Below, piece after piece: positions 1 through 8,674 of a stretch of 19,271 nucleotides of DNA. The position numbers were made by a program, and so were the translations under genes. Within the stretch, counting starts at the first letter, position 1. Each line of letters begins with the position of its first letter. The notes beneath the pieces were generated by a model. That model was not told the DNA's origin. It worked only from the letters and a program-made list of their open reading frames with translations, and ran no database searches. This DNA is from Acidobacteriota bacterium (lineage in GTDB: Bacteria > Acidobacteriota > Terriglobia > UBA7540): contig JAKASH010000003.1 in NCBI GenBank assembly GCA_021828225.1, positions 1 to 19,271 of the forward strand, written 5' to 3'.

Positions 1-1
1 G

Positions 2-355
2 CGTGAAGAACTGGCCCGTTTCATTACTCATCGATCATCGAGGACCTGGGTCGCAGAAGAGAACGGCAGAATTGTGGGGTTTGTGGTGGCGGGCCGGCAG
101 CCTGTGCGTGTGGGACACATTATCACCATCGATATTTTAGAAGGCTATCGACGCCGGGGCGTTGGTAGCGAGTTGATGAGTGTTGCAGAAAATTGGGCCC
201 GCCAAGCCAGGCTTGAACTCATGTATCTTGAGACCGCGGAAGATAACCTGGCGGCACAGCACTTCTACGAAGCACGCGGTTATCGGAAGGTCGAAAGGGT
301 CGAGCAATACTACAGCACCGGTCTGGCGGCCTGGGTGATGGTAAAACGGCTGTGA
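2..355 (+). CDS. GNAT family N-acetyltransferase (RimI-like), 5' end missing
   Basis: This is the C-terminal part of a GNAT acetyltransferase, an enzyme that moves an acetyl group from acetyl-CoA to an amine. The frame is open from base 2 with no stop, so the gene begins outside the window; a GTG at 74 lies inside the fold and is not a likely start. The visible 117 residues contain the beta strand before motif A, then the acetyl-CoA pyrophosphate-binding motif (YRRRGVGSELM, the R/Q-x-x-G-x-G/A type). After it come the NLAAQHFYEARGY segment typical of RimI-like members (the N..A..FY..GF signature) and a final strand ending at VMVKRL. The stop is TGA. RimI enzymes acetylate protein N-termini, but this fold is also used for small amines and antibiotics, so the substrate cannot be assigned. 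The family call is firm. Confidence 0.88.
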   Translation, partial: REELARFITHRSSRTWVAEENGRIVGFVVAGRQPVRVGHIITIDILEGYRRRGVGSELMSVAENWARQARLELMYLETAEDNLAAQHFYEARGYRKVERVEQYYSTGLAAWVMVKRL

Positions 356-449
356 TAGTGGCCCGCCAGCGATGCCGCGGGAGATTTCAGGCTGCAAAGC
401 TTCCTTGTCGCTCGGCAGGCTGATTCCGGAGGCTGATTGGCCGGGCGGT

Positions 450-458
450 TGGTATAAT
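450..458 (+). promoter_or_regulatory. Extended -10 promoter for the duplicated CPBP protein gene
   Basis: TGGTATAAT is an exact TGnTATAAT extended -10 element, 43 bases before the ATG at 502. No good -35 hexamer lies 16-18 bases upstream, which is normal for extended -10 promoters. Transcription should begin near 465, giving a leader of about 37 bases that contains the ribosome site. Confidence 0.6.
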
Positions 459-501
459 CCTCGTTGAAACTTGAACGCATCTGCAGGTTTGAGAGGTTTT
501 T

Positions 502-3500
502 ATGCCCGTGAAACTTGGAGCTCGCGAACGGAACATCATTGTTGTTGCCATTGCAGTCGCGGCGGTGTCGCTGGTTATTGGAATCAAATATTTCTCGCGG
601 GCGTTTCCGGAAGCCTCTCTCACCCTGCGGGTTAACCGCAGCGATTCGCGCCCGATTGCTGAAAAGTTTCTAGCCTCCCGCGGTTTCAATGTGAGTGGGT
701 ACCGGCACGTCGCCATTTTCGCGTACGACGACCAGGCCAAGATTTATCTCGAACGGACCCAGGGCTTGGCCCGCATGAACGAGTTGACGCGTGGCCCAAT
801 CCATCTGTGGCGCTGGTCGCACCGGTGGTTCAAGCCCCAGCAAAAAGAAGAATTTCGCGTTGACGTGAGCACGCAGGGCCAGGTAGTGGGCTTCGATCAC
901 GAAATGCCCGACGCGGCCCCGGGTGCTTCGCTGAGCACGGAGCAGGCGAGGGAGATTGCAGACAATTTTCTCCAGAACACCATGCACCGCAATCTCTCCG
1001 ACCTCGAGTTCCTGGACTCTGAATCGGAAAAGCGGCCCGCGCGAATTGACTACAGTTTCGTCTGGAAGCAGAAGAACGTAGACCTTGGAAGCGGGAGCTA
1101 TCGCATTGAAGTCGATGTAGATGGCAATCAGGTTGCCGGCTACAGTGAGTTTGTAAAGGTTCCTGACCAATGGATCCGGGATTACCGAAGCCTTCGCTCG
1201 AAAAATATCTCTGCACAACTGGTGGATGAAGTTCTCTACGTCCTGCTCAGCCTGGCAATGCTGGTGGTCCTGATCCGGCGGCTGCGGGACCGGGATGTGC
1301 CGCTTCGAACAGCGGCGGGATTCGGGCTGGTCGCGACTGTCCTCTATTTTCTCGGGCAACTGAATTCCTTCCCGTTAAGCAAGTTCGGCTATTCCACGAC
1401 GGATTCCTATTCGAGCTTTATGGCAGGCTACTTCCGCGACGCCATTGTGAGCGCCCTTGGCATCGGCGCATTTATCTTCCTCATCGTTGCCGCCGCGGAG
1501 CCTGTTTACCGGGAAGGCCTTCCCAAGCTGGCATCAGTGCGCCGCACCTTGAGATGGCGCGGTTTGCGATCGCGTTCGTTTTTCATCGCTAACGTCGTTG
1601 GCATTGCCATGACGTTTTTCTTTTTTGCCTACCAGACAGTTTTTTATCTTGCGGCCGATAAGCTGGGCGCCTGGGCGCCCGCCGATATTCCCTTTTCGAA
1701 TCTGTTGAATACCCGCATTCCCTGGATCGCCGTGCTCTTTATCGGCTTTTTCCCCGCGGTTTCAGAAGAAATGCAGTTCCGGGCTTTTGGCATACCTTTT
1801 CTGGAGAAAGTCTTCCGCTCCCGAACCGCAGGAGTGATCGTGGCCGCATTTATCTGGAGCTTTCTCCATTCGGCATACCCGAACCAGCCCTTTTTTATTC
1901 GAGGCATCGAGGTGGGGATTGGCGGGATCATCATCGGCATCGTCATGCTCCGGTTTGGCATTTTCGCCACGATGATCTGGCACTATTCGGTGGATGCCTT
2001 GTACACGGCCTTCCTTCTGCTGCGCTCTTCAAACGACTACCTGAGGATTTCAGGCGGCTTAACCGCAGGCATCATGCTGATCCCACTGATTGTGGCGTTG
2101 ATTGCTTACCTGCGCACTGGCACCTTCTCCGATGACTCCGAGGTTACGAACGAAAGCGCCGGAATAACCCGCGCTCCTGTGGGGGAGGAGGTCGCAGAAG
2201 TTGAAAAGCCTCTAAGCTATCAGCCTCTTCGAAAATCGCGCATCCTTGTTGCCGGGATGTTGACGGCGATCTTCGTCGGGGTTGCTTTTGTTCCTGCATA
2301 CCGTTTTGGCAGGGATATCATGATTCATTTCTCCCGGCAGGATGTTGTGCAGTCAGCAGCGGACTTTCTGGAGAAGCGGGGTGTCAAACCGCAAGAATAC
2401 CGGCACGCGGCGTGGCTTGACGAGAACGTGGATCCGCTTGCGATGCGGTATCTGCTGGAACACTATTCTGTGAGGCGATCGGAGGAGATTTACAGCCAGG
2501 CAACCCGCCTGGAGTTGTGGCAAGTCCGCTTCTTCAAGCCGATGCAGAAGGAAGAGTATCGTGTATTTGTTGACCCGAATGACAATCGGGTTTTTGCCTA
2601 CCGGCACATTCTTGATGAGGATGCGCCGGGGGCAACGCTCTCTCCCGATGCCGCCCTTTCACTGGCAGAAGATTTCCTTCGGCAGGAAGGCTATCAGCTT
2701 TCGAATTTTGAGCTGCAAAATTCTGAAGCAAGAAAGCGCAAGGCTCGCGAAGACTACACGCTGACCTGGCAGGCAAAGCCCGGCGACCCTCTCAATGTGG
2801 GCTATGCGCGCTTCCGCATCGCAATCGAAATTGCGGGTGACCAGGCCGTCGGTACTTCGCGATACTTCAAACTTCCTGAGAATTGGAGGCGGCAGCGCCA
2901 AGCTTCTCACCTGGCCAATTCGATTTTGATTGGTTTGGAGAGCCTTCTGGGAATTGGTCTGGTTGCGTTGATCATGATTCTATTTGTTAAGCAGGTAAGC
3001 GCGGGGGGAATTCCCTGGCGACGCTCATTATGGGTCGGTGTGGTGCTCGCAGGGTTGATGGTTCTTATGGAATTGACCAGCCTTCCCCTGCTTTATCAGC
3101 GGTATAACACGTCAATTTCATTGAGTAATTTCTGGATCGACGTGGGAGTCAGTCTGGCCGTTGTGCCGCTACTGATGGGGCTTCTCGGCTGGCTTGCTGT
3201 GGCGTTAGCAACAAGCCTGTATCCGGACGCCTGGAAGATATTCCAGGGGGCGGCGCGACGAACGTGGCGGCGCGACGCGGTGATCGTTTTCATCCTGGGG
3301 GTTGCAGCCGCAGTAGGGGTGACGCAACTCAACACCCTGATTTCCGACCGCTTCCATTCGTTTGCGCCAGTGTCAATCGATATTTTCCCTGGCGTTTTTG
3401 ACACGGCTTCCCCGGGAATTGCGGTGCTCCTTCACGCACTCATCTTCAGCATTTTGTATGCGGCCCTTGTGGGGATTCTCATCTATCTGGTACGCTCGGG

Positions 3501-3855
3501 ATGGTTGCGCCGGGCGTGGTGGATATGGCCCGTAGCAATTCTAGTTATCGTGAGCCTGGGTCCGGCAGGCGCCCATTCCGTTCGCGAATACGTGGCGGGT
3601 TGGGTTATGAACTTTTTGCCTTTAGCCGCAGCCGTGGCGATTGCTGCCTGGTTTTGCCGGTCGAATGTCCTTGGGTATGTGGGAACGATATTCTGCCTCG
3701 AAATTACAGGCCCGCTCGTACAACTGCTGTCTCAGCCTTCGATGTTCTTCCGGTGGAATGGAGCAATGCTCATGGTGCTCGGTCTACTGGTGCTGGCGTG
3801 GATGGTCGTTGCCGGAGGGAAGACTCCCCATGCCGAAGAGGCGAAGGCCGGCTGA
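502..3855 (+). CDS. Internally duplicated CPBP (Abi/Rce1-type) intramembrane protease with PepSY-like ectodomains; second half is a pseudoprotease
   Basis: A 1117-residue polytopic membrane protein, several times the usual length of a CPBP protease. The start is ATG with GAGAGG five bases ahead. TM1 is at about 11-29, then a PepSY-like soluble region (about 45-240), then a multi-helix membrane domain (about 245-545). The membrane domain carries the CPBP motifs: EExxxR at E422, E423 and R427; a WSFLH segment with H456; and HxxxD at H494/D498. From about 580 the whole plan repeats: TM at 581-599, soluble region 612-815, membrane domain 820-1105. The two soluble regions share WFKPQQKEE/FFKPMQKEE, APGASLS/APGATLS and related blocks. 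In the second membrane domain the aligned residues are Y986, A987, G991, I1063 and E1067, so the active site is lost. CPBP enzymes cleave within membranes or act in bacteriocin immunity; the substrate here is unknown. The ectodomains may sense or present a ligand (inference). Confidence 0.85.
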   Translation: MPVKLGARERNIIVVAIAVAAVSLVIGIKYFSRAFPEASLTLRVNRSDSRPIAEKFLASRGFNVSGYRHVAIFAYDDQAKIYLERTQGLARMNELTRGPIHLWRWSHRWFKPQQKEEFRVDVSTQGQVVGFDHEMPDAAPGASLSTEQAREIADNFLQNTMHRNLSDLEFLDSESEKRPARIDYSFVWKQKNVDLGSGSYRIEVDVDGNQVAGYSEFVKVPDQWIRDYRSLRSKNISAQLVDEVLYVLLSLAMLVVLIRRLRDRDVPLRTAAGFGLVATVLYFLGQLNSFPLSKFGYSTTDSYSSFMAGYFRDAIVSALGIGAFIFLIVAAAEPVYREGLPKLASVRRTLRWRGLRSRSFFIANVVGIAMTFFFFAYQTVFYLAADKLGAWAPADIPFSNLLNTRIPWIAVLFIGFFPAVSEEMQFRAFGIPFLEKVFRSRTAGVIVAAFIWSFLHSAYPNQPFFIRGIEVGIGGIIIGIVMLRFGIFATMIWHYSVDALYTAFLLLRSSNDYLRISGGLTAGIMLIPLIVALIAYLRTGTFSDDSEVTNESAGITRAPVGEEVAEVEKPLSYQPLRKSRILVAGMLTAIFVGVAFVPAYRFGRDIMIHFSRQDVVQSAADFLEKRGVKPQEYRHAAWLDENVDPLAMRYLLEHYSVRRSEEIYSQATRLELWQVRFFKPMQKEEYRVFVDPNDNRVFAYRHILDEDAPGATLSPDAALSLAEDFLRQEGYQLSNFELQNSEARKRKAREDYTLTWQAKPGDPLNVGYARFRIAIEIAGDQAVGTSRYFKLPENWRRQRQASHLANSILIGLESLLGIGLVALIMILFVKQVSAGGIPWRRSLWVGVVLAGLMVLMELTSLPLLYQRYNTSISLSNFWIDVGVSLAVVPLLMGLLGWLAVALATSLYPDAWKIFQGAARRTWRRDAVIVFILGVAAAVGVTQLNTLISDRFHSFAPVSIDIFPGVFDTASPGIAVLLHALIFSILYAALVGILIYLVRSGWLRRAWWIWPVAILVIVSLGPAGAHSVREYVAGWVMNFLPLAAAVAIAAWFCRSNVLGYVGTIFCLEITGPLVQLLSQPSMFFRWNGAMLMVLGLLVLAWMVVAGGKTPHAEEAKAG

Positions 3856-3870
3856 TCTGTGAGCCGGCCT
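3845..3870. terminator. Perfect 9-bp hairpin spanning a stop codon between convergent genes
   Basis: AGGCCGGCT (3845-3853) and AGCCGGCCT (3862-3870) are perfect inverted repeats around an 8-base loop. The hairpin includes the first base of the TGA stop (3853-3855) of the upstream + strand gene and lies before the end of the - strand amidase gene at 3904. A smaller CCCC-GA-GGGG hairpin follows at 3874-3883. There is no clear U-run on either side, so it may be a bidirectional hairpin barrier and not a classic intrinsic terminator. Confidence 0.4.
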
Positions 3871-3903
3871 GATCCCCGAGGGGTGGCTTTAGTCGAGCGA
3901 TTT

Positions 3904-4875
3904 TCAGTAGACGTTTTTGGAATCCAAGATCTGGCTCTCACCATTCTTCCAAAGCGCACATTGGAGATGGAACTGGGGGTTCATGGAAGCGGCGCCGACC
4001 TCCCCGCGAGAGTTCATGGCAATCACTGCACAGGCGGACTCTCTGTTTTTGGCGTCCGTTTTAACCATGTTTCGAAGCAGTTCCTCGCACGCCTCTTGAG
4101 GCGACGCGCCGCGCGCCATGATATGCACAATTGAGACGCTGGTGCAGTAGTTGGTCATCAAGTCGCCGTCGCCGGTTGCCGAAGCGCCGCCCGCATCGTC
4201 GTCAGCGTAGAAGCCGCATCCGACCAGGGGGGAATCCGCGATCCGGCCAGGAATTTTCCACGCCATTCCAGAAGTTGAGCATCCTGCCACGATGTGCCCT
4301 TTGCCGTCGCTTGCAACCATGCCGATCGTATCGTGATTTTCAGGGCTGAGCCAGTAAGTCTTGTGATGAGGGTTAGCTTTCCACTTCATCCATTGCTCCA
4401 GGCTTTCCGGCGTCAGCAACTGTTCAAAGTGGAACCCCATCTCCTGAGCGAAGTGCTGCAAGCCGATTCCCCCCATCGTTGTATGGCTTGTCTTCTCGAT
4501 CACCAGCCGGGCAACCGAGATTGGGGTCTTGACCCCGCGAAGGCAACATACGGCACCCGCCCGATGGCGAGTCCCATCCATGATGCCGGCGTCCAATTCG
4601 ACTGTACCTTCGGAGTTCGGCAAGCCTCCGTAACCGACAGTCGTGATCTTGGGGTCTTCTTCAGTAACGTTGATTCCTTTTTCCACGGCATCAAGCAAGC
4701 TCCCGCCCTGTTGGAAGACCTCCGCCGCGCGCTTGTTTGCCGGCTCGCCGAATTTCCAGGTCGATAGAAAGACTGGCCCCTGTCCTCTTGATTCTGCGGT
4801 CTGGGCAGGAACGCCGGCCAGCGCTCCGGCTGCGGCGATCGATTTAATAAAGTCCCTCCGGTTGACGTTGTCCAT
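3904..4875 (-). CDS. Tat-exported N4-(beta-N-acetylglucosaminyl)-L-asparaginase / isoaspartyl peptidase family (Ntn hydrolase)
   Basis: 323 residues, the expected length for a glycosylasparaginase. ATG start with AAGGAG (4881-4886) five bases upstream. The N-terminus is a Tat signal: NRRDFIK at 5-11, a hydrophobic stretch 12-22 and an AQTA cleavage region near 24-27, so the enzyme should fold in the cytoplasm and be exported. The proenzyme cleavage site is D182-T183 inside HDTIGM; T183 becomes the N-terminal nucleophile of the beta chain. Substrate-site residues of the family are visible: T201, the GRIADSPLVG segment with R211 and D214, and GDGD at 235-238. W40 matches the binding-pocket tryptophan near the mature start. 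The family splits the GlcNAc-Asn bond of glycoasparagines, and relatives cleave beta-aspartyl peptides. It is the last gene after hyuA and hyuB, 24 bases below hyuB, so it is probably co-transcribed. The family is firm; the true substrate is open. Confidence 0.9.
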   Translation of the reverse strand: MDNVNRRDFIKSIAAAGALAGVPAQTAESRGQGPVFLSTWKFGEPANKRAAEVFQQGGSLLDAVEKGINVTEEDPKITTVGYGGLPNSEGTVELDAGIMDGTRHRAGAVCCLRGVKTPISVARLVIEKTSHTTMGGIGLQHFAQEMGFHFEQLLTPESLEQWMKWKANPHHKTYWLSPENHDTIGMVASDGKGHIVAGCSTSGMAWKIPGRIADSPLVGCGFYADDDAGGASATGDGDLMTNYCTSVSIVHIMARGASPQEACEELLRNMVKTDAKNRESACAVIAMNSRGEVGAASMNPQFHLQCALWKNGESQILDSKNVY

Positions 4876-4899
4876 TGTTTCTCCTTGAGAATTTTGGAT

Positions 4900-6504
4900 T
4901 CAGGTCCTGCGTGCTTTGCCTGTGGGGATCTTTCCCCAACCGCCGCCGCCAGGGGTTCCAATTCTCAGAATACTTCCTGGCGGCGCTGTCAAAACTGTTT
5001 TTGAAGGCAGCTTCCGGGCTTTGCCTTGCACCGAGAGCGTGTTTTTTCCAGGCTTCCCAGGCTGTCCACCTGCCAGCCCATACGGCGGCAATCGCCGGCG
5101 GTCGGACAGAATGCTGCACCGTACCTCCGCGAGAAACTCGATTTCGCGAATGATGCCGTCGCCTCCCCGAAAGCGGCCCCAACCGCCCGACCCGCGCCGA
5201 AGTGAAGTTCGCCGGACACGCACAGGAATGTGCGATTCGAGAGCTTCAACCGGAGTGTTCAGCGAGTTCGTCATGTGGGTGTGGACGCCGCTCAGCCCGT
5301 CCGCTGAAGGCCGCGCGCCCATTCCTCCGGCAATCGTTTCGTAGTAGGCAAAAGGAGCACCCGTGCGCGGGTCGATTCCTCCGAAAGAGAGATTATTCAT
5401 GCTACCCGAACTTGCCGCCGGAATGCGATGGGGCAGCGCCCGAGCCAGTGCTCGAAGAAGAACGTCCACAATGCGTTGGGAGGTTTCAACGTTGCCTGCC
5501 GCTACCGCTGCGGGCGGACGCGCGTTGACCACACTTCCTTCCGGAGCAATAACTTCAATGGACTTCAGCAATCCCGCGCAGGCAGGAACGTCCTCCCTAA
5601 GCAGGCAGCGGAAAACATAGAAAACCGCCGACAGGGTAATTGCCAGTACGGCATTGACGCCGCCCCGGCACTGTGGCGAGGAACCGGTGAAGTCAATGGT
5701 TGCGCGGCCTCGACGAATTTCAATCGCCACCTGCAAACGCACCGGTTGCGATGAATATCCGTCATCGTCGAGGAAGTCTTCTGCCCGGTACGTTCCTTCA
5801 GGGATCTGGCGCAGCGCGTTCTGCATCAGCGTTGCCGAATAACATTGAAGGGCGGCGAGGTAAAAGCCAATCTTCGGGGCTCCGTATTTCTGCAGCATCT
5901 CCTGGAGCCGCTGTTCTCCAAGCTTGCAAGCTGCGATCTGCGCCGTAAGATCGCCCTCGCGCTCTATCGGAGTGCGCACGTTGGCAAGTAGCATCGCCAG
6001 GATATCTCGCTGCGGTTTTCCGTCGCGGACGAGCATGACCGGAGGGATTCGCAGTCCTTCCTGATAGATTTCCTCGCTCAATCCCATGGATGCGGGTTGC
6101 GCTCCTCCGACGTCCGAATGGTGGGCACGATTGGCAACGTAAAAGAGCGGCCGGGGTCGCTTTGGTTGTTTGTGATCGCGCGGGAAAACGGGCATGACGC
6201 ACGTGAGGTCGGGAAGATGGGTGCCGCCGGCAAAAGGGTCATTGAGAACGGCAATGTCCCCGGGGCCAAGCGGCAGGCCCTGAATGGCGGCAGCCACCGA
6301 TCCGGGCATCGAGCCAAGATGGACGGGCATGTGGTCACCCATGGCGACAACGTCGCCCTGTCCGTCAAACACCGCGCAGGAATAGTCCCGCCGCTCTTTA
6401 ATGTTTGGGGAGAAAGCGGAGCGGCGCAACGCGGCGCCCATCTCTTCTGCAACGGAGTGGAAGAGGTTCTTGAAGATTTCGAGTTCCGCCGGGTCAGTTC
6501 GCAT
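4900..6504 (-). CDS. hyuB: Hydantoinase B / 5-oxoprolinase family subunit
   Basis: 534 residues, normal for HyuB. With HyuA it forms an ATP-dependent amidohydrolase that opens cyclic amides such as hydantoins or 5-oxoproline; acetophenone carboxylase-type enzymes are also relatives. Family motifs are clear: ERRDYSCAVFD (37-47), HMPVHLGSMPGSV (58-70), NDPFAGGTHLPD (88-99) and AHHSDVGG (127-134, likely metal-binding). Later come the YYETIAGGMGARP segment, a THMTNSLNTPVEALE segment and the glycine-rich C-terminal TPGGGGWG motif. The ATG overlaps the end of hyuA by 11 bases, so translation is probably coupled and subunits are made in equal amounts. No separate promoter is seen. The family is certain; the substrate cannot be told from sequence alone. 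Confidence 0.93.
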   Translation of the reverse strand: MRTDPAELEIFKNLFHSVAEEMGAALRRSAFSPNIKERRDYSCAVFDGQGDVVAMGDHMPVHLGSMPGSVAAAIQGLPLGPGDIAVLNDPFAGGTHLPDLTCVMPVFPRDHKQPKRPRPLFYVANRAHHSDVGGAQPASMGLSEEIYQEGLRIPPVMLVRDGKPQRDILAMLLANVRTPIEREGDLTAQIAACKLGEQRLQEMLQKYGAPKIGFYLAALQCYSATLMQNALRQIPEGTYRAEDFLDDDGYSSQPVRLQVAIEIRRGRATIDFTGSSPQCRGGVNAVLAITLSAVFYVFRCLLREDVPACAGLLKSIEVIAPEGSVVNARPPAAVAAGNVETSQRIVDVLLRALARALPHRIPAASSGSMNNLSFGGIDPRTGAPFAYYETIAGGMGARPSADGLSGVHTHMTNSLNTPVEALESHIPVRVRRTSLRRGSGGWGRFRGGDGIIREIEFLAEVRCSILSDRRRLPPYGLAGGQPGKPGKNTLSVQGKARKLPSKTVLTAPPGSILRIGTPGGGGWGKIPTGKARRT

Positions 6505-8644
6505 TGTAAGTAATCACCAGATTTAGATGGTCATCAACCCGGCACGTGAAACCGGGCGGGATGGCCGTGGTGGAACTATATTCCACTACAACAGCCGGCC
6601 CGCTAAGCCGCGCCCCAACGCCCAGACAGCCTCTATCATAAAGACTCGTTCGGTGAGAGTGATTGCCGAACCAGACATTCTTCTCTTTCACAACCGCGTT
6701 GTCAATGCTTCGGGCTGATCCTCTGCCGGGACGTTTCTCGAGTTGGGGTTTGGCTGTCGGGATCGTCAAACGCAGTCGCAGGTTGATGACTTCAAGCGGC
6801 TTGTTGCCGTGGGCATATCCGTAGGTCTTTTCGTGCAATTCTTTGAAATCCTTCGGAAACCGTGAAGAGAAGGGAACGGTGAGTTCATAAGATTGGCCGG
6901 CATATCGCACTTCAAGCTGCCTTTCGATGTGTACCTTGCCCGATGGAAAATGGTCGCGCCGGAGTTCTGCGCGAGCCGCGCGCTCGAGCAATTGGAATCC
7001 GTGATCTATATGATCAAGCCATTGGCGAAATGCTGCGGTGTGCTCGTGCGGAGTCCCATCAGGGACTGGCATGAGCACGGACTGGGAGACATCTTTGACA
7101 GCATCCGACAACAGAATTCCAAGGGCCGAAAATGTTCCGGGGTTTGGTGGAATGATGATTTGGGCGATACCAAGGGAACGCGCAAGGGCTGCAGCCTGCA
7201 AGCCGCCGGCGCCACCGAAGGCAATCAAAGTAAAGTCACGAGGATCGTGACCGCGCTCGACGGAAATCACCCGCAGTGCCCTTTCCATGTTCGCATTTGC
7301 AACGGCAATAATTCCGAGGGCAAGCTCAAGCGGGCTGCTGAAGACTCTACACGCTGTTAAAGACTTCGTCGCATCTCCACGAATGAATTTCCTGAAGGCT
7401 TCCTCCGTTGCCTCTTGGTCAAGGCGGAACGTCCCGCCCAGGAAATAGTCAGGATCAATCCTCCCGAGAATGAGATTGGCGTCGGTTACGGTCGGCTGCT
7501 GCCCGCCACGCCCGTAACAAACCGGCCCGGGCGATGCTGCAGCGCTCTCTGGCCCTACCCGCAGAGCGCCGCCGGCGTCGATCCTGGCCAGCGATCCGCC
7601 GCCCGCTCCAACGGAGTGAACGTCGATGACGGGAACTGCTACAGGGAGTCCTGCCACAGTGGTTTCATTTGTGATCCGGGGGCGGCCCTCGAAAAGGCAA
7701 ACATCGGTTGAGGTGCCTCCCATATCGAAACTGATTGCTTGCCGGATTCCGAGACGCCTTGCGAGTCCTGCCGCAGCGGCAACGCCGCCAGCGGGGCCCG
7801 AAAGGATGGTCCGAACCGGTTCTCGCGCGGCGTGTCTGGCGGTGGTGATGCCTCCGCTGGATTCCATGACAAAGATCCGAACGCTCGCGCGCCTCTTAAC
7901 ATGAACTTTCTTGTACGCGGAGCTTTCGGCTTTGAGCTGAGCCTTGTTCCCACCAGGAACGGAGAGCCTGCTGCCTGCTTCGCGCTCCAGCCGAGACAGG
8001 TAGGAACCGATCCGCGGCATGAGGTAGGCGTTGATTGTTGTCGTGGACAGCCTTTCGTACTCGCGGAACTCGGGCAGAATCTGGTGGGAGATTGAGAGAG
8101 GAATCTTGAGCGGCCGAAGTGCACGAAGGACTAACCTCTCATTGGCAGGATTGGAAAATGAGAATAGGAGGCATACTGCTATCGACTGGGCTCTAGAACG
8201 TGCGATCTTATCCCGAAGTTCGCGCAATTCCCGATCTGAAGGCTGCATGAGAACACTTCCGTCCGCAGCCGTTCGTTCTTGCAAACCCCATCGCAATTGG
8301 CGCGGAACTAAAGGAGGATCACGGCGAACGTCGAGGTCGTAGAGCCGAGGACGTGCCTGGCGGCCGATTTCAATCAGGTCTTCAAAGCCCCGCGTGGTAA
8401 CCAGCGCAACACGGGCGCCGCGACGTTCGAGCAGGCTGTTGGTGCTGACGGTTGTGCCGTGGATGATGTCAACTGCATTGCGCGGGGCTTCTCCGATCAG
8501 GCGCTGCACACCCTCCACGATTGCGAGACCGGCCTCCTCCGGCGAAGCGGGTGAACCCGAAAAGACCTTGATGAGTCTGACACGGTTACCGTCCGTGACA
8601 ACGCAGTCTGTAAATGTTCCGCCTGTGTCCACGCCGACGCGCAT
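6494..8644 (-). CDS. hyuA: Hydantoinase A / 5-oxoprolinase family ATP-binding subunit
   Basis: 716 residues, usual size. This is the ASKHA-fold subunit that uses ATP to activate the cyclic amide for opening with HyuB. Visible motifs: phosphate-1 loop VDTGGTFTD (5-13), IHGTTVSTNSLLER (61-74), SGPAGGV (282-288), phosphate-2 loop FDMGGTSTD (306-314), VHSVGAGGGS (342-351), FGGAGG (477-482), YAGQSYEL (581-588) and HEKTYGYAH (604-612). A basic, lysine-rich insert of about 25 residues near 226-252 interrupts the helix-to-SSGG segment that is short in most relatives. The ATG at 8644 has no strong Shine-Dalgarno site; the tsaD stop lies 30 bases upstream, which fits one transcript. The long open frames on the opposite strand here are shadows. 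The substrate (hydantoin, oxoproline or other) is not resolved. Confidence 0.93.
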   Translation of the reverse strand: MRVGVDTGGTFTDCVVTDGNRVRLIKVFSGSPASPEEAGLAIVEGVQRLIGEAPRNAVDIIHGTTVSTNSLLERRGARVALVTTRGFEDLIEIGRQARPRLYDLDVRRDPPLVPRQLRWGLQERTAADGSVLMQPSDRELRELRDKIARSRAQSIAVCLLFSFSNPANERLVLRALRPLKIPLSISHQILPEFREYERLSTTTINAYLMPRIGSYLSRLEREAGSRLSVPGGNKAQLKAESSAYKKVHVKRRASVRIFVMESSGGITTARHAAREPVRTILSGPAGGVAAAAGLARRLGIRQAISFDMGGTSTDVCLFEGRPRITNETTVAGLPVAVPVIDVHSVGAGGGSLARIDAGGALRVGPESAAASPGPVCYGRGGQQPTVTDANLILGRIDPDYFLGGTFRLDQEATEEAFRKFIRGDATKSLTACRVFSSPLELALGIIAVANANMERALRVISVERGHDPRDFTLIAFGGAGGLQAAALARSLGIAQIIIPPNPGTFSALGILLSDAVKDVSQSVLMPVPDGTPHEHTAAFRQWLDHIDHGFQLLERAARAELRRDHFPSGKVHIERQLEVRYAGQSYELTVPFSSRFPKDFKELHEKTYGYAHGNKPLEVINLRLRLTIPTAKPQLEKRPGRGSARSIDNAVVKEKNVWFGNHSHRTSLYDRGCLGVGARLSGPAVVVEYSSTTAIPPGFTCRVDDHLNLVITYNAN

Positions 8645-8674
8645 AGGTTTCTTTATTCCAACGGTGGATCACCC

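Noticed and set aside
670..1359. 229-codon frame on the minus strand inside the CPBP protein gene
   Set aside because: Overlaps the first PepSY-like region, which is supported by its match to the second copy; the antisense protein shows no motif.
6097..6513. 138-codon + strand frame opposite hyuB
   Set aside because: Covers conserved HyuB motifs on the other strand and has no recognisable product.
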